Source of the DNA: Mesorhizobium sp. ES1-4
Lineage (GTDB): Bacteria; Pseudomonadota; Alphaproteobacteria; Rhizobiales; Rhizobiaceae
Assembly (NCBI RefSeq): GCF_020164745.1
Contig: NZ_JAIUGV010000008.1
Span: forward strand, 186,001-250,000
DNA: 64,000 bases
Direction of reading: 5' to 3'
Of this stretch, positions 1 through 9,852 are shown piece by piece (positions within the stretch are counted from its first letter, which is position 1; the number at the start of each line of letters is the position of its first letter). The position numbers and the translations under genes were made by a program. The notes under the pieces were generated by a model. That model was not told the origin of the DNA and did no database searches. It saw nothing but the letters and a program-made list of their open reading frames with translations.

Positions 1-1511
1 ACCGCCTTGTCGAAGGCGGCACGCACCTGGTGCGGGTCGGTGATGTCGGCGGCCACACCGACCGAATTGTTGCCGGCCTTCGTGGCGGCGTCAGCGGCCT
101 TTTCGCCATCGAGATCGACGACGACGGCATGGGCGCCATTGTCGGCGAACAGCTTGGCTGTCGCCGCACCGATCGCACCGGCTCCGCCGGTGATCAGCAC
201 CACCTGCCCGGTCAGCGGCTTCGGCTTGTTGGAAGCAAGCTTGGCCTGTTCCAGCGACCAGTATTCGAGCGGGAACAGGTCGGCCTTGGAGAGGGGGTGG
301 AAATGCCCGACCGCCTCGGCGCCGCGCACCGCCTCGATCCACATCTCGCCGACGTCTGAAGCGATCCTTGCGTCCTTCAACGTTCGGCCATGGCCGAACA
401 TGCCGAGCCCCGGCACCAGCGTGAGCCGCGGCATCGGGTCGAGCATGGTCCGCTTGACGTCGTCGAGCGCGTCGTTTGTCTCGAAATAGGCGCGATAGTC
501 CTTGGCGAAGGCGTCGATATGGCTCTTGATCACCGCCTTGTAGTCGCTGATCTTTTCGGCATCGGGCGCCGGCACGGCCATGGGTCCGGTCTTGATGCGG
601 ATCGACAGATCCGGCGTCGACACGCCGCGCCCGGCATAGTCGGCGATCTTGGATGAGTTGATGAAATCGACGATCGCGTCCGAGGTGCGGAAATCGCTGA
701 TCATGCGGTCGAAGCGGCCTTCGCCGCGAGCCACCGCGACAGCGCCACGCAACATCGGCGCGATGGAGCCGGGCGTCGCGAGCCGTGCCGGCAGCGCCGC
801 CTTTCCCGCCTGCGGCCTGGTATGCTTGGCGACATACTCCTCGGCGACGTTCACGTAGTGGATCATCCGGTCGTAGGCCTGTTTGGCGTCGTCGCCGAAG
901 GTGAAGATGCCGTGCTTGTCGAGGATCAGGCCTTCGACATCAGGGTCGGCGTCGAAGACATCGGCAGCCGCCTTCGCAAGGTCGAAGCCCGGCATGATGT
1001 AGGGCACGTAGCCCATCTTCTCCCCGAACACCGTCTTCACCAGGGGCTTGCTGTCTTGCTGGTCGACAATGGCCAGGATTGCGGTCGAATGGGTGTGGTC
1101 GACGAATTTATGCGGCAGGAAGGCGTGCAGCAGTGTTTCCACCGAGGGGTTGGGCGAGGCGGGATCGATCAGGTTCGCCCGCTGCAGCGCCACCATGTCC
1201 TCGTCGGAGAGTTTGTTTAGCGTGCGCGCCTTGAGCAAGGCGCCCATCTTGACCGCCGGCAGGCCCTGCGGCTCGATGACCGCCATGTCCCAGCCGCTGC
1301 CCTTGACGCACAGCACGTCCCACTCGTCGCCGACGAGGTCGGTTGCCTTGGTCTTGCAGGAGGTGTTGCCGCCGCCATGCAGGACCAGTTGTGGCACGCC
1401 TCCCAGAAGCCGCGTCGTGTAGACACGCAAGGCCAGGTCGCGGCTGACGCCCTTTTTCGAATAGTCGGCAACGAGTTTTTCGGCCGCGTCGTCGTTCCAC
1501 AAATTCTTCAT
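1..1511 (-). CDS. Bifunctional sugar-phosphate aldolase / short-chain dehydrogenase (rhamnulose-1-phosphate aldolase type), 3' end cut off by the window
   Basis: The reading frame opens at an ATG at 1511 and stays open to the window edge (about 503 residues seen). The N-terminal part is a class II aldolase domain, with a GGGNTS phosphate-binding motif near residue 46 and a DHTHS metal/substrate motif near residue 137. From about residue 435 a second domain begins with the Rossmann motif TGGAGAIG, typical of short-chain dehydrogenases. This two-domain layout is the known rhizobial rhamnose-pathway enzyme, which cleaves a ketose 1-phosphate and oxidises the aldehyde formed. Substrate identity (rhamnulose versus another deoxy sugar) cannot be settled here. 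A sugar-responsive regulator gene lies just upstream in the same direction. Confidence 0.85.
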   Translation of the reverse strand, partial: MKNLWNDDAAEKLVADYSKKGVSRDLALRVYTTRLLGGVPQLVLHGGGNTSCKTKATDLVGDEWDVLCVKGSGWDMAVIEPQGLPAVKMGALLKARTLNKLSDEDMVALQRANLIDPASPNPSVETLLHAFLPHKFVDHTHSTAILAIVDQQDSKPLVKTVFGEKMGYVPYIMPGFDLAKAAADVFDADPDVEGLILDKHGIFTFGDDAKQAYDRMIHYVNVAEEYVAKHTRPQAGKAALPARLATPGSIAPMLRGAVAVARGEGRFDRMISDFRTSDAIVDFINSSKIADYAGRGVSTPDLSIRIKTGPMAVPAPDAEKISDYKAVIKSHIDAFAKDYRAYFETNDALDDVKRTMLDPMPRLTLVPGLGMFGHGRTLKDARIASDVGEMWIEAVRGAEAVGHFHPLSKADLFPLEYWSLEQAKLASNKPKPLTGQVVLITGGAGAIGAATAKLFADNGAHAVVVDLDGEKAADAATKAGNNSVGVAADITDPHQVRAAFDKA

Positions 1512-1593
1512 GTTCGCTTCGTCCAATTGCTTTGAGTGGTGAAACAGGAATGCCGCGACGCCTTGATGACCATGCGTCGGCAAAGGTTGGTCC

Positions 1594-2559
1594 TCAGGAT
1601 GCCTTTTCCGCAGGCGCTCCGGCGTGATCGAGCAGCCGCTGCGCCATGTGCGCGCCGACCACCAGATGCGTGCAAAGGCCTCCGGCGACCGCCGCGAGCA
1701 GCGGCTCGAATTTGCTGTCCTCCTGCACGACCATCAGCCGCTTCTCGATGGCGCGCAGCGAAGCAAGCCCGGCGGAGATCACCCGGCGGTTGTAGCTGCA
1801 GTCGAGCAACGCGCCATCGGCATCGATGATCTGCCCGGCGATGACCCCGGCCGCGCCTTCCCTGCGCAGTGCCGCCATCTCGGCCGCGGTCAGCGCGCCG
1901 CACTTCACCAGATGGCTGTCGGCATCGACCGCGCCGATGGAGTAGAGCGCAAGATCGCAGTCGCTGATGCCGGCAAGCTGGTCGCGGATCACCGGCTCGG
2001 CGCGCAGGCCTTGCGCCAGTTCCTCGGTCGACAGCACCAAAGGCGCGTAGAAGTTGAGGCCCTTGGCATTGAGCCGGCGCGCGATTTCCATCGTGCACTG
2101 GTCGGGCCGGTAGGAATAGGGCGCGCCGAGATTGCCGCAGAGCTGCACCACGGTCACGTCCTGCAGGTCGGCATAGGACATGATGTCGGCGATGGTATAG
2201 ACGGTGCGGCCCCAGGCGACGCCGATGCGGTCGCCTTTCCTGACGAGTTCCAGGAAGACGCTTGCCGCCAGCACCGCGATATCGGTCGAGGGGTCGGCGA
2301 GATAGGCATTTTCCGGCGCGATCCAGACGGCGTCGAGCTTGAGCGCGTCCTCCAGCCTGCGCGCCATGACGTCGTCGGTGAAGAGTTGCGTCGAGGTCGA
2401 GATGTTGACGATGCCTGTCTCGCGCGCCTTGCGCAGATACATGGCGACGGAAGCGCGCGAAATGTTGAGTTGATTGGCCACTTCGTCCTGGCGAAGCCCA
2501 TGGGCATAATAAAGCCAGGCCGCCTTGTGGATGAGCTGTTCTGCCGGTCGGATCGCCAT
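1594..2559 (-). CDS. SorC/DeoR-type sugar-binding transcriptional regulator
   Basis: About 321 residues. The N-terminus carries a helix-turn-helix (AWLYYAHGLRQDEVANQLNI, then SRASVAMYLRKARE). The rest is a sugar-phosphate-binding domain with motifs of the SorC family (GVAWGRTV, VVQLCGNLG, CDLALYSIG). An upstream in-frame start exists at 2598, but the ATG at 2559 is preceded by AAGGAGG, so it is preferred. Its place directly upstream of the aldolase/dehydrogenase gene, in the same direction with an 82-base gap, suggests it controls that sugar operon. The inducer is probably a phosphorylated sugar intermediate (inference). Confidence 0.85.
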   Translation of the reverse strand: MAIRPAEQLIHKAAWLYYAHGLRQDEVANQLNISRASVAMYLRKARETGIVNISTSTQLFTDDVMARRLEDALKLDAVWIAPENAYLADPSTDIAVLAASVFLELVRKGDRIGVAWGRTVYTIADIMSYADLQDVTVVQLCGNLGAPYSYRPDQCTMEIARRLNAKGLNFYAPLVLSTEELAQGLRAEPVIRDQLAGISDCDLALYSIGAVDADSHLVKCGALTAAEMAALRREGAAGVIAGQIIDADGALLDCSYNRRVISAGLASLRAIEKRLMVVQEDSKFEPLLAAVAGGLCTHLVVGAHMAQRLLDHAGAPAEKAS

Positions 2560-2763
2560 GCCGCCTCCTTCGCTGACATTAGTCACGGCTCTCGACAAAA
2601 GTCAAATTTGAATGGGCAAGAAGGTATCGTCTTCCCGCGCGACTCAATCGAGATCATCGTTCCAGCAAATCGGCGCAGCATGGCATTTTCAGCCGTTCAG
2701 GGGGGGATGGCGTGACGACGAACCTAAGGTTAGAAAGTTCGAAAAGACTTTGGGGAGGACGGG

Positions 2764-4404
2764 ATGGCCAATCCCTACGAACAGGATCTCGACAGGAACG
2801 CCGCCAACCATCAGCCGCTGACGCCGCTCACCTATCTGGAGCGCGCGGCGCGAACCTATCCCGACCACATCGCCATCATCCATGGCGGCCAGCGCATCAG
2901 CTACCGCGATTTCTGGCGCCGTTCGCTGAAGCTCGCCTCGGCGCTGCACAAGCACGGCATCCGCAAGGGCGATACGGTGACGGTCATGCTGTCGAACACG
3001 CCGCCGATGCTCGAGGCCCATTTTGGTGTGCCTATGACCAAGGCGGTGCTGCACTCGCTCAACACGCGCCTCGACGCCGCGGTGATCGCCTTCCAACTCG
3101 ATCATGCCGAGACCAAAGTGCTGATCGTCGATCGCGAGTTTTCCGGAGCGGTGCGCGAGGCGCTCGGTCTGGCCAAGGTAAAGCCGCTGGTCATCGACTA
3201 TGACGATCCCGATTACGCCACTGATGCGCCCTATCCGAAAGGCGATCGGATCGGCAAGTTGGACTATGAGGCGTTGGTCGCCGGCGGTGACGAGGATTTC
3301 GCATGGTCGATGCCGGACGACGAATGGGACGCGATCTCCCTCAACTACACGTCGGGCACCACTGGCAATCCAAAGGGCGTCGTCTATCACCACCGGGGCG
3401 CGGCGCTGATGGCCTACACCAACACCATCCATGCCGGGATGGCCAAACATGCGGTTTATCTCTGGACCTTGCCGATGTTCCACTGCAACGGCTGGTGCTT
3501 TCCCTGGACGCTCGCCATCCAGGCCGGCACGCATGTCTGCCTGCGCTGGGTGCGGCCGAAGCCGATCTACGACGCCATCGCCGATCACGGGGTCACCCAT
3601 CTGTGCGGCGCGCCGGTCGTCATGTCGGTGCTGATCAACGCCAGGGACGAGGACAAGCGCGCGTTTGCGCAGACGGTCACCTTCAACACGGCGGCCGCCC
3701 CGCCGCCGGAGGCGGTGCTCTCGGGAATGGCCGACGCCGGCTTCGCCGTCACCCATCTCTACGGATTGACCGAAACCTACGGCCCGGCTGTCGTCAACGA
3801 ATGGCATAGTGGCTGGGACGCGCTCGACAAAGGGGCGAAGGCGGGGAAGAAGGCACGGCAGGGCGTGCGCTATGCCGCGCTCGAAGGCTTGACGGTGATG
3901 GATCCCGAGACGATGGCCGAAACACCCGCCGACGGCGAGACCATCGGCGAGGTCATGTTCCGTGGCAACATCGTCATGAAGGGCTACCTGAAGAACCGCA
4001 AGGCGAGCGACGAGGCGTTCGCCGGCGGCTGGTTCCATTCCGGCGATCTCGGTGTGATGCACCCCGACGGCTACATCCAACTCAAGGACCGTTCCAAGGA
4101 CATCATCATCTCCGGTGGCGAGAACATTTCCTCGATCGAGGTCGAGGACGCGCTCTACAAGCATATGGCCGTCGCCTCCTGCGGCGTCGTGGCGCGTCAC
4201 GACGACAAATGGGGCGAGGTGCCTGTTGCCTATGTCGAACTGAAGCCCGGCAAGACTGCGACGGAGGCCGAGATCATCGAGCACTGCCGCGGCCTGCTTG
4301 CCCGCTTCAAGGTACCGAAAGCGGTGATCTTCGCCGAGATACCGAAGACCTCGACGGGGAAGATCCAGAAATTCCGGCTGCGGGAAATGGCCAAGGTCGG
4401 CTGA
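2764..4404 (+). CDS. AMP-dependent acyl-CoA synthetase (medium-chain / methylmercaptopropionate type)
   Basis: 546 residues, the usual length of the family. It has the AMP-binding signature YTSGTTGNPKG near residue 194, the second adenylate motif YGLTETYGP near 332, the hinge GGENISSIEVED and the C-terminal catalytic lysine in KTSTGKIQK. It activates a carboxylic acid to its CoA thioester through an acyl-adenylate. The close match in layout to DmdB-like 3-methylmercaptopropionyl-CoA or medium-chain fatty acyl-CoA ligases is a family-level judgement; the substrate is unknown. GGGGAGG precedes the start. It stands alone, divergent from the SorC regulator. Confidence 0.88.
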   Translation: MANPYEQDLDRNAANHQPLTPLTYLERAARTYPDHIAIIHGGQRISYRDFWRRSLKLASALHKHGIRKGDTVTVMLSNTPPMLEAHFGVPMTKAVLHSLNTRLDAAVIAFQLDHAETKVLIVDREFSGAVREALGLAKVKPLVIDYDDPDYATDAPYPKGDRIGKLDYEALVAGGDEDFAWSMPDDEWDAISLNYTSGTTGNPKGVVYHHRGAALMAYTNTIHAGMAKHAVYLWTLPMFHCNGWCFPWTLAIQAGTHVCLRWVRPKPIYDAIADHGVTHLCGAPVVMSVLINARDEDKRAFAQTVTFNTAAAPPPEAVLSGMADAGFAVTHLYGLTETYGPAVVNEWHSGWDALDKGAKAGKKARQGVRYAALEGLTVMDPETMAETPADGETIGEVMFRGNIVMKGYLKNRKASDEAFAGGWFHSGDLGVMHPDGYIQLKDRSKDIIISGGENISSIEVEDALYKHMAVASCGVVARHDDKWGEVPVAYVELKPGKTATEAEIIEHCRGLLARFKVPKAVIFAEIPKTSTGKIQKFRLREMAKVG

Positions 4405-4517
4405 AACCTCTCCCGGTTCAGCGCAATTTTTCGCGGCCCCGCATCCTTGGACTGCCTGGTTCCGTCTGTTGGGATGTCACCATCTGTCACCTATCGTACG
4501 CGTACGCCGAATTCGCG

Positions 4518-4568
4518 TTGACATCCCGCTCGTTTCGATTTACGACTGACGAAAATTGAAGTTCGTCA
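4518..4568 (+). promoter_or_regulatory. Promoter and probable TetR operator of the RND efflux operon
   Basis: A TTGACA -35 box at 4518-4523 is followed after 17 bases by TACGAC. Overlapping the start region is a perfect 7-base inverted repeat TGACGAA / TTCGTCA (4547-4553 and 4562-4568). It ends 21 bases before the TetR start codon, a typical autoregulatory position. A separate 12-base palindrome CGTACGCGTACG sits just upstream at about 4496-4507. Confidence 0.5.
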
Positions 4569-4589
4569 CTCGTTATTTGACAGAGAGCT

Positions 4590-5195
4590 ATGTCAGAAGC
4601 CGCCAACATCGTCGCCGACGCCGCCCGACAGGAAAATGTGACGCGCATTCTCGATTGCGCGGAGCGCCTGTTCCGGCACTATGGCTACGGCAAGACCAAC
4701 GTCGCCGACATTGCCCGGGAACTCGGCATGTCGCCGGCCAACATCTATCGTTTCTTTGCCTCCAAGGTCGAAATCCACCAGGCTGTTTGTGGCCGGATGC
4801 TCGGCGCCAGCTACAAGATGGCCTACGATATCATGCACCTGCCGATCAGCGCCGAGGAGCGGCTTCGGCGCTACGTGCATGCGCAGTACAAGATGACGAT
4901 GGAGGTCATGCTCGACGACCAGAAGGTCCACGAGATGGTCATCGTCGCTCTTGAGCGCGACTGGGGTGTCATCGACAAGCATGTCGACAGCATCCACGAT
5001 CTCTTCGCCGAGGTGGTCCGCGAGGGCATCGAGGCCGGCGAGTTCAGGAAACAGGACCCGGTGACCGCATCGCGCTGTTTCGGTGCCGCCACCGTTATCC
5101 TTTGCCATCCGCAGATGGTGGCGCAGTGCCTCGCCAAGACCAATCGGGCGATGCCCGACGAACTCATCGATTACGCCATCAGAGCCTTGAAATAG
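4590..5195 (+). CDS. TetR-family transcriptional regulator of the adjacent RND pump
   Basis: 201 residues. The N-terminal TetR domain (about residues 18-65) contains the recognition helix region MSPANIYRFFASK. The C-terminal half is an all-helical ligand/dimer domain. It lies 54 bases upstream of an RND membrane-fusion protein in the same direction, the classic arrangement of a local repressor of an efflux pump. A dyad just before the gene may be its operator. The ligand is unknown. Confidence 0.88.
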   Translation: MSEAANIVADAARQENVTRILDCAERLFRHYGYGKTNVADIARELGMSPANIYRFFASKVEIHQAVCGRMLGASYKMAYDIMHLPISAEERLRRYVHAQYKMTMEVMLDDQKVHEMVIVALERDWGVIDKHVDSIHDLFAEVVREGIEAGEFRKQDPVTASRCFGAATVILCHPQMVAQCLAKTNRAMPDELIDYAIRALK

Positions 5196-5249
5196 GCGCC
5201 GCCAGCCGGTGCCGACGTCGACAGTCCGTCTCCAGTCGGGAGTACCAAG

Positions 5250-6386
5250 ATGTTTTTGTCCAGTTCCATCCTTCGCAAGCTGCCAGCTGCCGGCCTGATC
5301 GTCGCATCGCTGGGGCTTGCCGGCTGCTCTCAGGAAAAAGCCGAGGTGAAGGACATCATCCGCCCGGTCAAGGTCGTCGAGATTGCCCAGGCGCATGACA
5401 CCCGCACGCTGTCCTATTCCGGATCGGTGCGTGCCCGTACCGAGAGCACGCTGGGTTTCCGGGTCAATGGCAAGATCACCGAGCGTCTCGTCGACATCGG
5501 CCAGCACGTGGCGCCAGGCGATGTGCTGGCTCGCATCGATCCCTCCGACTACGACCTGTCGGTCAAGAGTGCGCAAGCGGCCCTCGACGCCGCCGAGCGG
5601 CAGGTCGAGACGGTCGAGCTCGCCCGCAAGCGTACCCAACAGCTCTTTGCCAAGAATTTCGCGCCGAAATCGCAGCTCGAGCAGGCGACGCTGACCTATG
5701 ACCAGGCCGTCGCCACGCGCGACTCCGCCCGCTCTACGCTTGCCCAGGCTAGGAACCAGGTCGGCTATACCGACCTCAAGGCCGACAGGGAAGGCATCGT
5801 CACCGCGGTCAACGCCGATGTCGGCCAGGTGGTCGGCTCGGGCACGCCGGTGGTCACTGTCGCGGTCGATGGCGAAAAGGAAGTGCTGATCGCGGTGCCG
5901 GAAATGGAGATCGCGCAGTTCAAGCCGGGCAAGGACGTCAAGGCGGGCTTCTGGTCAGACAACGGGCTGAAGCTCGACGGCAAGGTTCGCGAGGTCGCCG
6001 GCAGCGCCGATCCTCAGTCGCGCACCTTTGCCGTCCGCGTCAGCCTGCCCAACGATCCGCGCGTGCTGCTCGGCATGACCGCCAATATCGAGGCGTCGGC
6101 GGCAACCGAGAAGCAGCTCGTGTCCATCCCGCTCAGTGCGCTCGCCGAGAAGGACAGCCAGTCGATCGTCTGGACCGTCGATCGCGGGGCCGACACCGTG
6201 CACGCCCGTCCGGTCAAGGTCGCCGAGTTCGCCGCCGATGGCGTGCGTGTCGCGGAGGGACTGAAACCGGGCGACGTCGTGGTCGCTGCCGGGACGCAGT
6301 TCATGACCGAGAACCTCAAGGTAAAACTCGCCGGCGGCGTCGCACAACAGTCGGCCTCGGCCGAGGGCGCCAGCCAGTTGCGCTGA
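5250..6386 (+). CDS. RND efflux periplasmic adaptor (membrane-fusion protein), lipoprotein
   Basis: 378 residues. The N-terminus is a lipoprotein signal with lipobox LAGC (Cys26). Then come a barrel/lipoyl hybrid domain (ESTLGFRVNGKI, GDVLARIDPSDYDL), a long helical hairpin (about 90-160) and a membrane-proximal domain, as in HlyD/AcrA-type adaptors. It joins the inner-membrane pump encoded next to an outer-membrane channel, which is not encoded nearby. A 250-base gap before the pump gene shows no convincing gene. Confidence 0.92.
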   Translation: MFLSSSILRKLPAAGLIVASLGLAGCSQEKAEVKDIIRPVKVVEIAQAHDTRTLSYSGSVRARTESTLGFRVNGKITERLVDIGQHVAPGDVLARIDPSDYDLSVKSAQAALDAAERQVETVELARKRTQQLFAKNFAPKSQLEQATLTYDQAVATRDSARSTLAQARNQVGYTDLKADREGIVTAVNADVGQVVGSGTPVVTVAVDGEKEVLIAVPEMEIAQFKPGKDVKAGFWSDNGLKLDGKVREVAGSADPQSRTFAVRVSLPNDPRVLLGMTANIEASAATEKQLVSIPLSALAEKDSQSIVWTVDRGADTVHARPVKVAEFAADGVRVAEGLKPGDVVVAAGTQFMTENLKVKLAGGVAQQSASAEGASQLR

Positions 6387-6636
6387 CGGCAGACAGGTCG
6401 GCCGCGCGTTCCCGCGGCCGCAGGTTTCCGGGCGGCGCACGCCCGAAGGTCGAGACGTCAAGGCCGATGTACCCCCGCATCGATCCTCGCGTCCCACCGC
6501 GATGAGTGTCTCTCCTCTCGAAGAGCGACGCCGCCCGGAAGCCAGTATCGAACGCAGATTTCGCGCTGGCGCTTCTTGAAGGCACCTTCCTCGAAGCGCC
6601 AGTGCACCGGCAAACAAGCAAAGTGGACCAGCACCG

Positions 6637-9600
6637 ATGACGACCTCCACTGAAGAAAAGCGGCCCTTCAATCTCTCGCGTTGGGCAATTGGCCATCCTT
6701 CGATCGCACGGTTCCTGTTCGGGCTGATCATCATCGCCGGTGCGCTCGGCCTGATGCGCATGGGCCAGAAGGAGGACCCCGACTTCACCTTCCGCGTCAT
6801 GGTCGTGCAGGCGGTCTGGCCGGGCTCCTCGATCCAGGAGATGGAGGATCAGGTCGTCAACAAGATCGAGCGCAAGCTGCAGGAGACGCCGCATCTCGAC
6901 TTCGTGCGTTCCTTCACCCGCGCCGGCAGCGCCATCATCACCGTCCAGATCAAGGGCGACACCAATGCCGAAGAAGTCAAGGACGCCTTCTATCAGGTGC
7001 GCAAGAAGGTCGGCGACATATCGGGCGACCTGCCGCGAGGCCTGCTCGGCCCCTATTTCAACGACGAATTCGGCGACACCTTCATCACGCTGCATTCGAT
7101 CAGCGGCGATGGTTTTTCCTATCCGGAGCTGAAGAAGTTCGCCATCCAGGCGCGTGATATGCTGTTGACGACGCCGGGCGTCGAAAAAGCCGTCATCATC
7201 GGCGACCAGCCGGAAAAACTCTATATCGACGTCTCGTCCAAGGCGCTGGCCGAGCGCGGCCTGACGCTGACCGACCTGCAGAACGCGATCAAGGGCCAGA
7301 ACAATGTCGATCCGGCCGGCTCCGTCGACACCGGCCTCAATTCGGTGCGCATCTCCGTCGAAGGCGACGTAGCCAAGGCCGCCGACATCCGCGAACTGCG
7401 CCTGCGCGCCGGCGGCCAGGTCACCAGGCTGGGCGACATCGCCACCGTCACTTCGGGGCTGGAAGATCCCTTCCAGCGCAAATACCGCTTTAATGGCCAC
7501 GACAGCGTGCAGCTTGGCGTCGTCATGGCCAAGGGCTTCAAGGTCACCGATGTCGGCACGGATGTCGAGGCGACCTACAAGCGCTTCGAGGAGACGCTGC
7601 CTTATGGCGTCTCGGTCGATCAGATTTCCGACCAGCCTGCAGTCGTCAGGGATGCCGTCAGCGAATTCATGCATGCGCTCGGCGAAGCGCTGCTGATCGT
7701 GCTCGTCGTCTCGTTCCTGTCGATCGGCTGGCGCTCGGGCCTGGTGATCGCCATCGCCATACCGCTGGTGCTCGCCGCCACCTTCGCCATCATGTACGAA
7801 CTCGGCATCGACCTGCAGCGCATTTCGCTGGGCGCGCTGATCATAGCGCTCGGCCTCCTCGTCGACGACGCCATGATCGTCGTCGAGATGATGGAGCGCA
7901 AGCTGGAGGAGGGGCTGGTCAAGATCGAGGCGGCGAGCTTCGCCTATTCCTCGACCGCCTTCCCGATGCTGACCGGCACGCTGATCACCACCGCCGGCTT
8001 CATACCGGTCGGCTTCGCCGCTTCGACGGCCGGCGAATATGTGCGCACCCTGTTCTATGTCGTCGGCATCGCACTGATCGTGTCGTGGTTCGTGGCGGTC
8101 TATTTCACGCCGTGGCTGGGCCACATGATCCTGAAGCAGCGCAAGCACGCCGGCAGCCATCACGACGCCTTCGACACGCGCTTCTACCGCCGGCTTCGCT
8201 CGACCGTCGGCTGGGCCGTGCGCCACCGAATCATCGTGCTGGCGATGACTCTGGTGACCTTCGGCACCAGCCTGTGGGCGTTCCAGTTCATCCCGCAGAA
8301 TTTCTTCCCGCAATCTTCTCGGCCCGAAATCCTCGTCGACCTCTGGCTGCCGGAAGGCACCAGCATCAAGGAGGTCGAGGCGCAGGCCAAAGCCCTGGAA
8401 GCCAAGATGATGGACGACAAGGACAAGCGGTTCATCGCCACCTATATCGGCGAGGGCGCCCCGCGCTTCTTCCTGCCGCTCGACCAGCAACTGCGCAACC
8501 CGAACTTCGCCCAGATGCTTGTGATGGCCAATGACGAGCCGGCGCGCGAGCGGCTGATCGTCAAGCTGCGCACGGTTTTGGCGCAGGACTTCCCGTCGAT
8601 CCGTGCCAAGGTCGACCGCCTGTTCCTCGGGCCGCCGACCGGCTGGCCCGTGCAGATGCGCGTCATGGGACCGGATCGCCAGGAGGTACGCCGCATCGCC
8701 GACCAGGTGAAGGCGAAGTTCCGCGAGAATCCGCTGCTTGGCGCGGTCCATGACGATTGGCTCGAACCCGTGCCGGCGATGAAACTGGTCATCGACCAGG
8801 ATCGTGCCCGTGCGCTCGGCGTCACCTCGCAGCGCATCCGCCAGATGCTGCAGGCGACGATGTCCGGCGCGCCGCTCGACGATTTCCGCGACGGCGAGGA
8901 GACGGTGTCCATCGTCGCCCGCGAGCCGGATGCCAGCCGCAGCCTGCTGTCCTCGGTCGACTCGGTCTATATCCCGACCGATTTCGGTGGCTTCGTGCCG
9001 CTGTCGCAGGTGGCCAAGGTGGTGCCGGTGCTGGAGCAAGGCATCGAGTGGCGTCGCGATCGCCTACCGACGATCAGCGTGCGCGCCACACTCCCCGATG
9101 GCGTGCAGTCCAACGACGTCGTCACCAAGATGTACAAGGACATGCAGGGTCTGCGCGACGGCCTGGCGCCCGGTTACAAGATCGAGATCCAGGGCGGAGC
9201 CGAGGATTCGGCCGAAAGCCAGGCTTCGATTGCCGCCAAGGCACCGATCATGCTGGCGATCATCGTGGTGCTGCTGATGATCCAGCTGCAGAATTTCGGC
9301 AAGGCGATGCTGGTGCTGGCCACCGGTCCGCTCGGTATCATCGGCGCTGCCGCCGCTTTGCTGATCAGCGGTGCGCCTTTCGGGTTCGTTGCCATCCTCG
9401 GCGTCATCGCGCTGCTCGGCATCATCATGCGCAACTCGATCATCCTGGTCGACCAGATCGATCAGGACATTGCCAGGGGCATGGACCGTTCCGAAGCGAT
9501 CATCGGCTCGGCCGTGCGCCGCTTCAGACCGATCGTGTTGACGGCGATGACGGCCGTGCTGGCACTGATCCCCATCTCGCGCGCCGTGTTCTGGGGCCCG

Positions 9601-9777
9601 CTCGCCTACGCCATGATGGGCGGCATCCTGGTTGCCACCGTGCTGACCATCCTGGTGCTGCCGGCGGGCTATGCTCTCTTCTTCGGCCGCGAGCCGAAGA
9701 AGGCGAAGACCGACGAGCAGGCGCCGGAGGTGGTCGAAGGCATCGAACGTCCGCAACTGGCGTTGGCGGCAGAATGA
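6637..9777 (+). CDS. RND multidrug efflux transporter, inner-membrane pump
   Basis: 1046 residues, the full length of AcrB-type permeases. It shows the internal duplication of the family, two large periplasmic loops and the TM4 proton-relay motif GLLVDDAMIVVEMMERK, with its aspartate pair. Second-half motifs include LLGIIMRNSIILVDQI. It forms a tripartite exporter with the preceding adaptor, probably under the TetR regulator upstream. The long antisense frame over this gene is a composition shadow. Confidence 0.93.
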   Translation: MTTSTEEKRPFNLSRWAIGHPSIARFLFGLIIIAGALGLMRMGQKEDPDFTFRVMVVQAVWPGSSIQEMEDQVVNKIERKLQETPHLDFVRSFTRAGSAIITVQIKGDTNAEEVKDAFYQVRKKVGDISGDLPRGLLGPYFNDEFGDTFITLHSISGDGFSYPELKKFAIQARDMLLTTPGVEKAVIIGDQPEKLYIDVSSKALAERGLTLTDLQNAIKGQNNVDPAGSVDTGLNSVRISVEGDVAKAADIRELRLRAGGQVTRLGDIATVTSGLEDPFQRKYRFNGHDSVQLGVVMAKGFKVTDVGTDVEATYKRFEETLPYGVSVDQISDQPAVVRDAVSEFMHALGEALLIVLVVSFLSIGWRSGLVIAIAIPLVLAATFAIMYELGIDLQRISLGALIIALGLLVDDAMIVVEMMERKLEEGLVKIEAASFAYSSTAFPMLTGTLITTAGFIPVGFAASTAGEYVRTLFYVVGIALIVSWFVAVYFTPWLGHMILKQRKHAGSHHDAFDTRFYRRLRSTVGWAVRHRIIVLAMTLVTFGTSLWAFQFIPQNFFPQSSRPEILVDLWLPEGTSIKEVEAQAKALEAKMMDDKDKRFIATYIGEGAPRFFLPLDQQLRNPNFAQMLVMANDEPARERLIVKLRTVLAQDFPSIRAKVDRLFLGPPTGWPVQMRVMGPDRQEVRRIADQVKAKFRENPLLGAVHDDWLEPVPAMKLVIDQDRARALGVTSQRIRQMLQATMSGAPLDDFRDGEETVSIVAREPDASRSLLSSVDSVYIPTDFGGFVPLSQVAKVVPVLEQGIEWRRDRLPTISVRATLPDGVQSNDVVTKMYKDMQGLRDGLAPGYKIEIQGGAEDSAESQASIAAKAPIMLAIIVVLLMIQLQNFGKAMLVLATGPLGIIGAAAALLISGAPFGFVAILGVIALLGIIMRNSIILVDQIDQDIARGMDRSEAIIGSAVRRFRPIVLTAMTAVLALIPISRAVFWGPLAYAMMGGILVATVLTILVLPAGYALFFGREPKKAKTDEQAPEVVEGIERPQLALAAE

Positions 9778-9782
9778 AAAAG

Positions 9783-9809
9783 CCGGCCGGTCGATTTACG
9801 ACCGGCCGG
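9783..9809 (-). terminator. Intrinsic terminator of the leftward permease gene
   Basis: Perfect 11-base stem CCGGCCGGTCG / CGACCGGCCGG with loop ATTTA. Read on the minus strand it is followed by CTTTTT, so it terminates the leftward permease transcript 44 bases after its stop codon. It also lies immediately after the RND stop codon. Confidence 0.75.
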
Positions 9810-9852
9810 ATCTCCTTGATGCGATAGCTTGGGCCGCTTGGCGGTCAGGCCA

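Noticed and set aside
6316..9039. 907-codon frame antisense to the first RND pump
   Set aside because: High-GC shadow frame: rich in R, H, D and Q, without motifs, over a clear RND gene.
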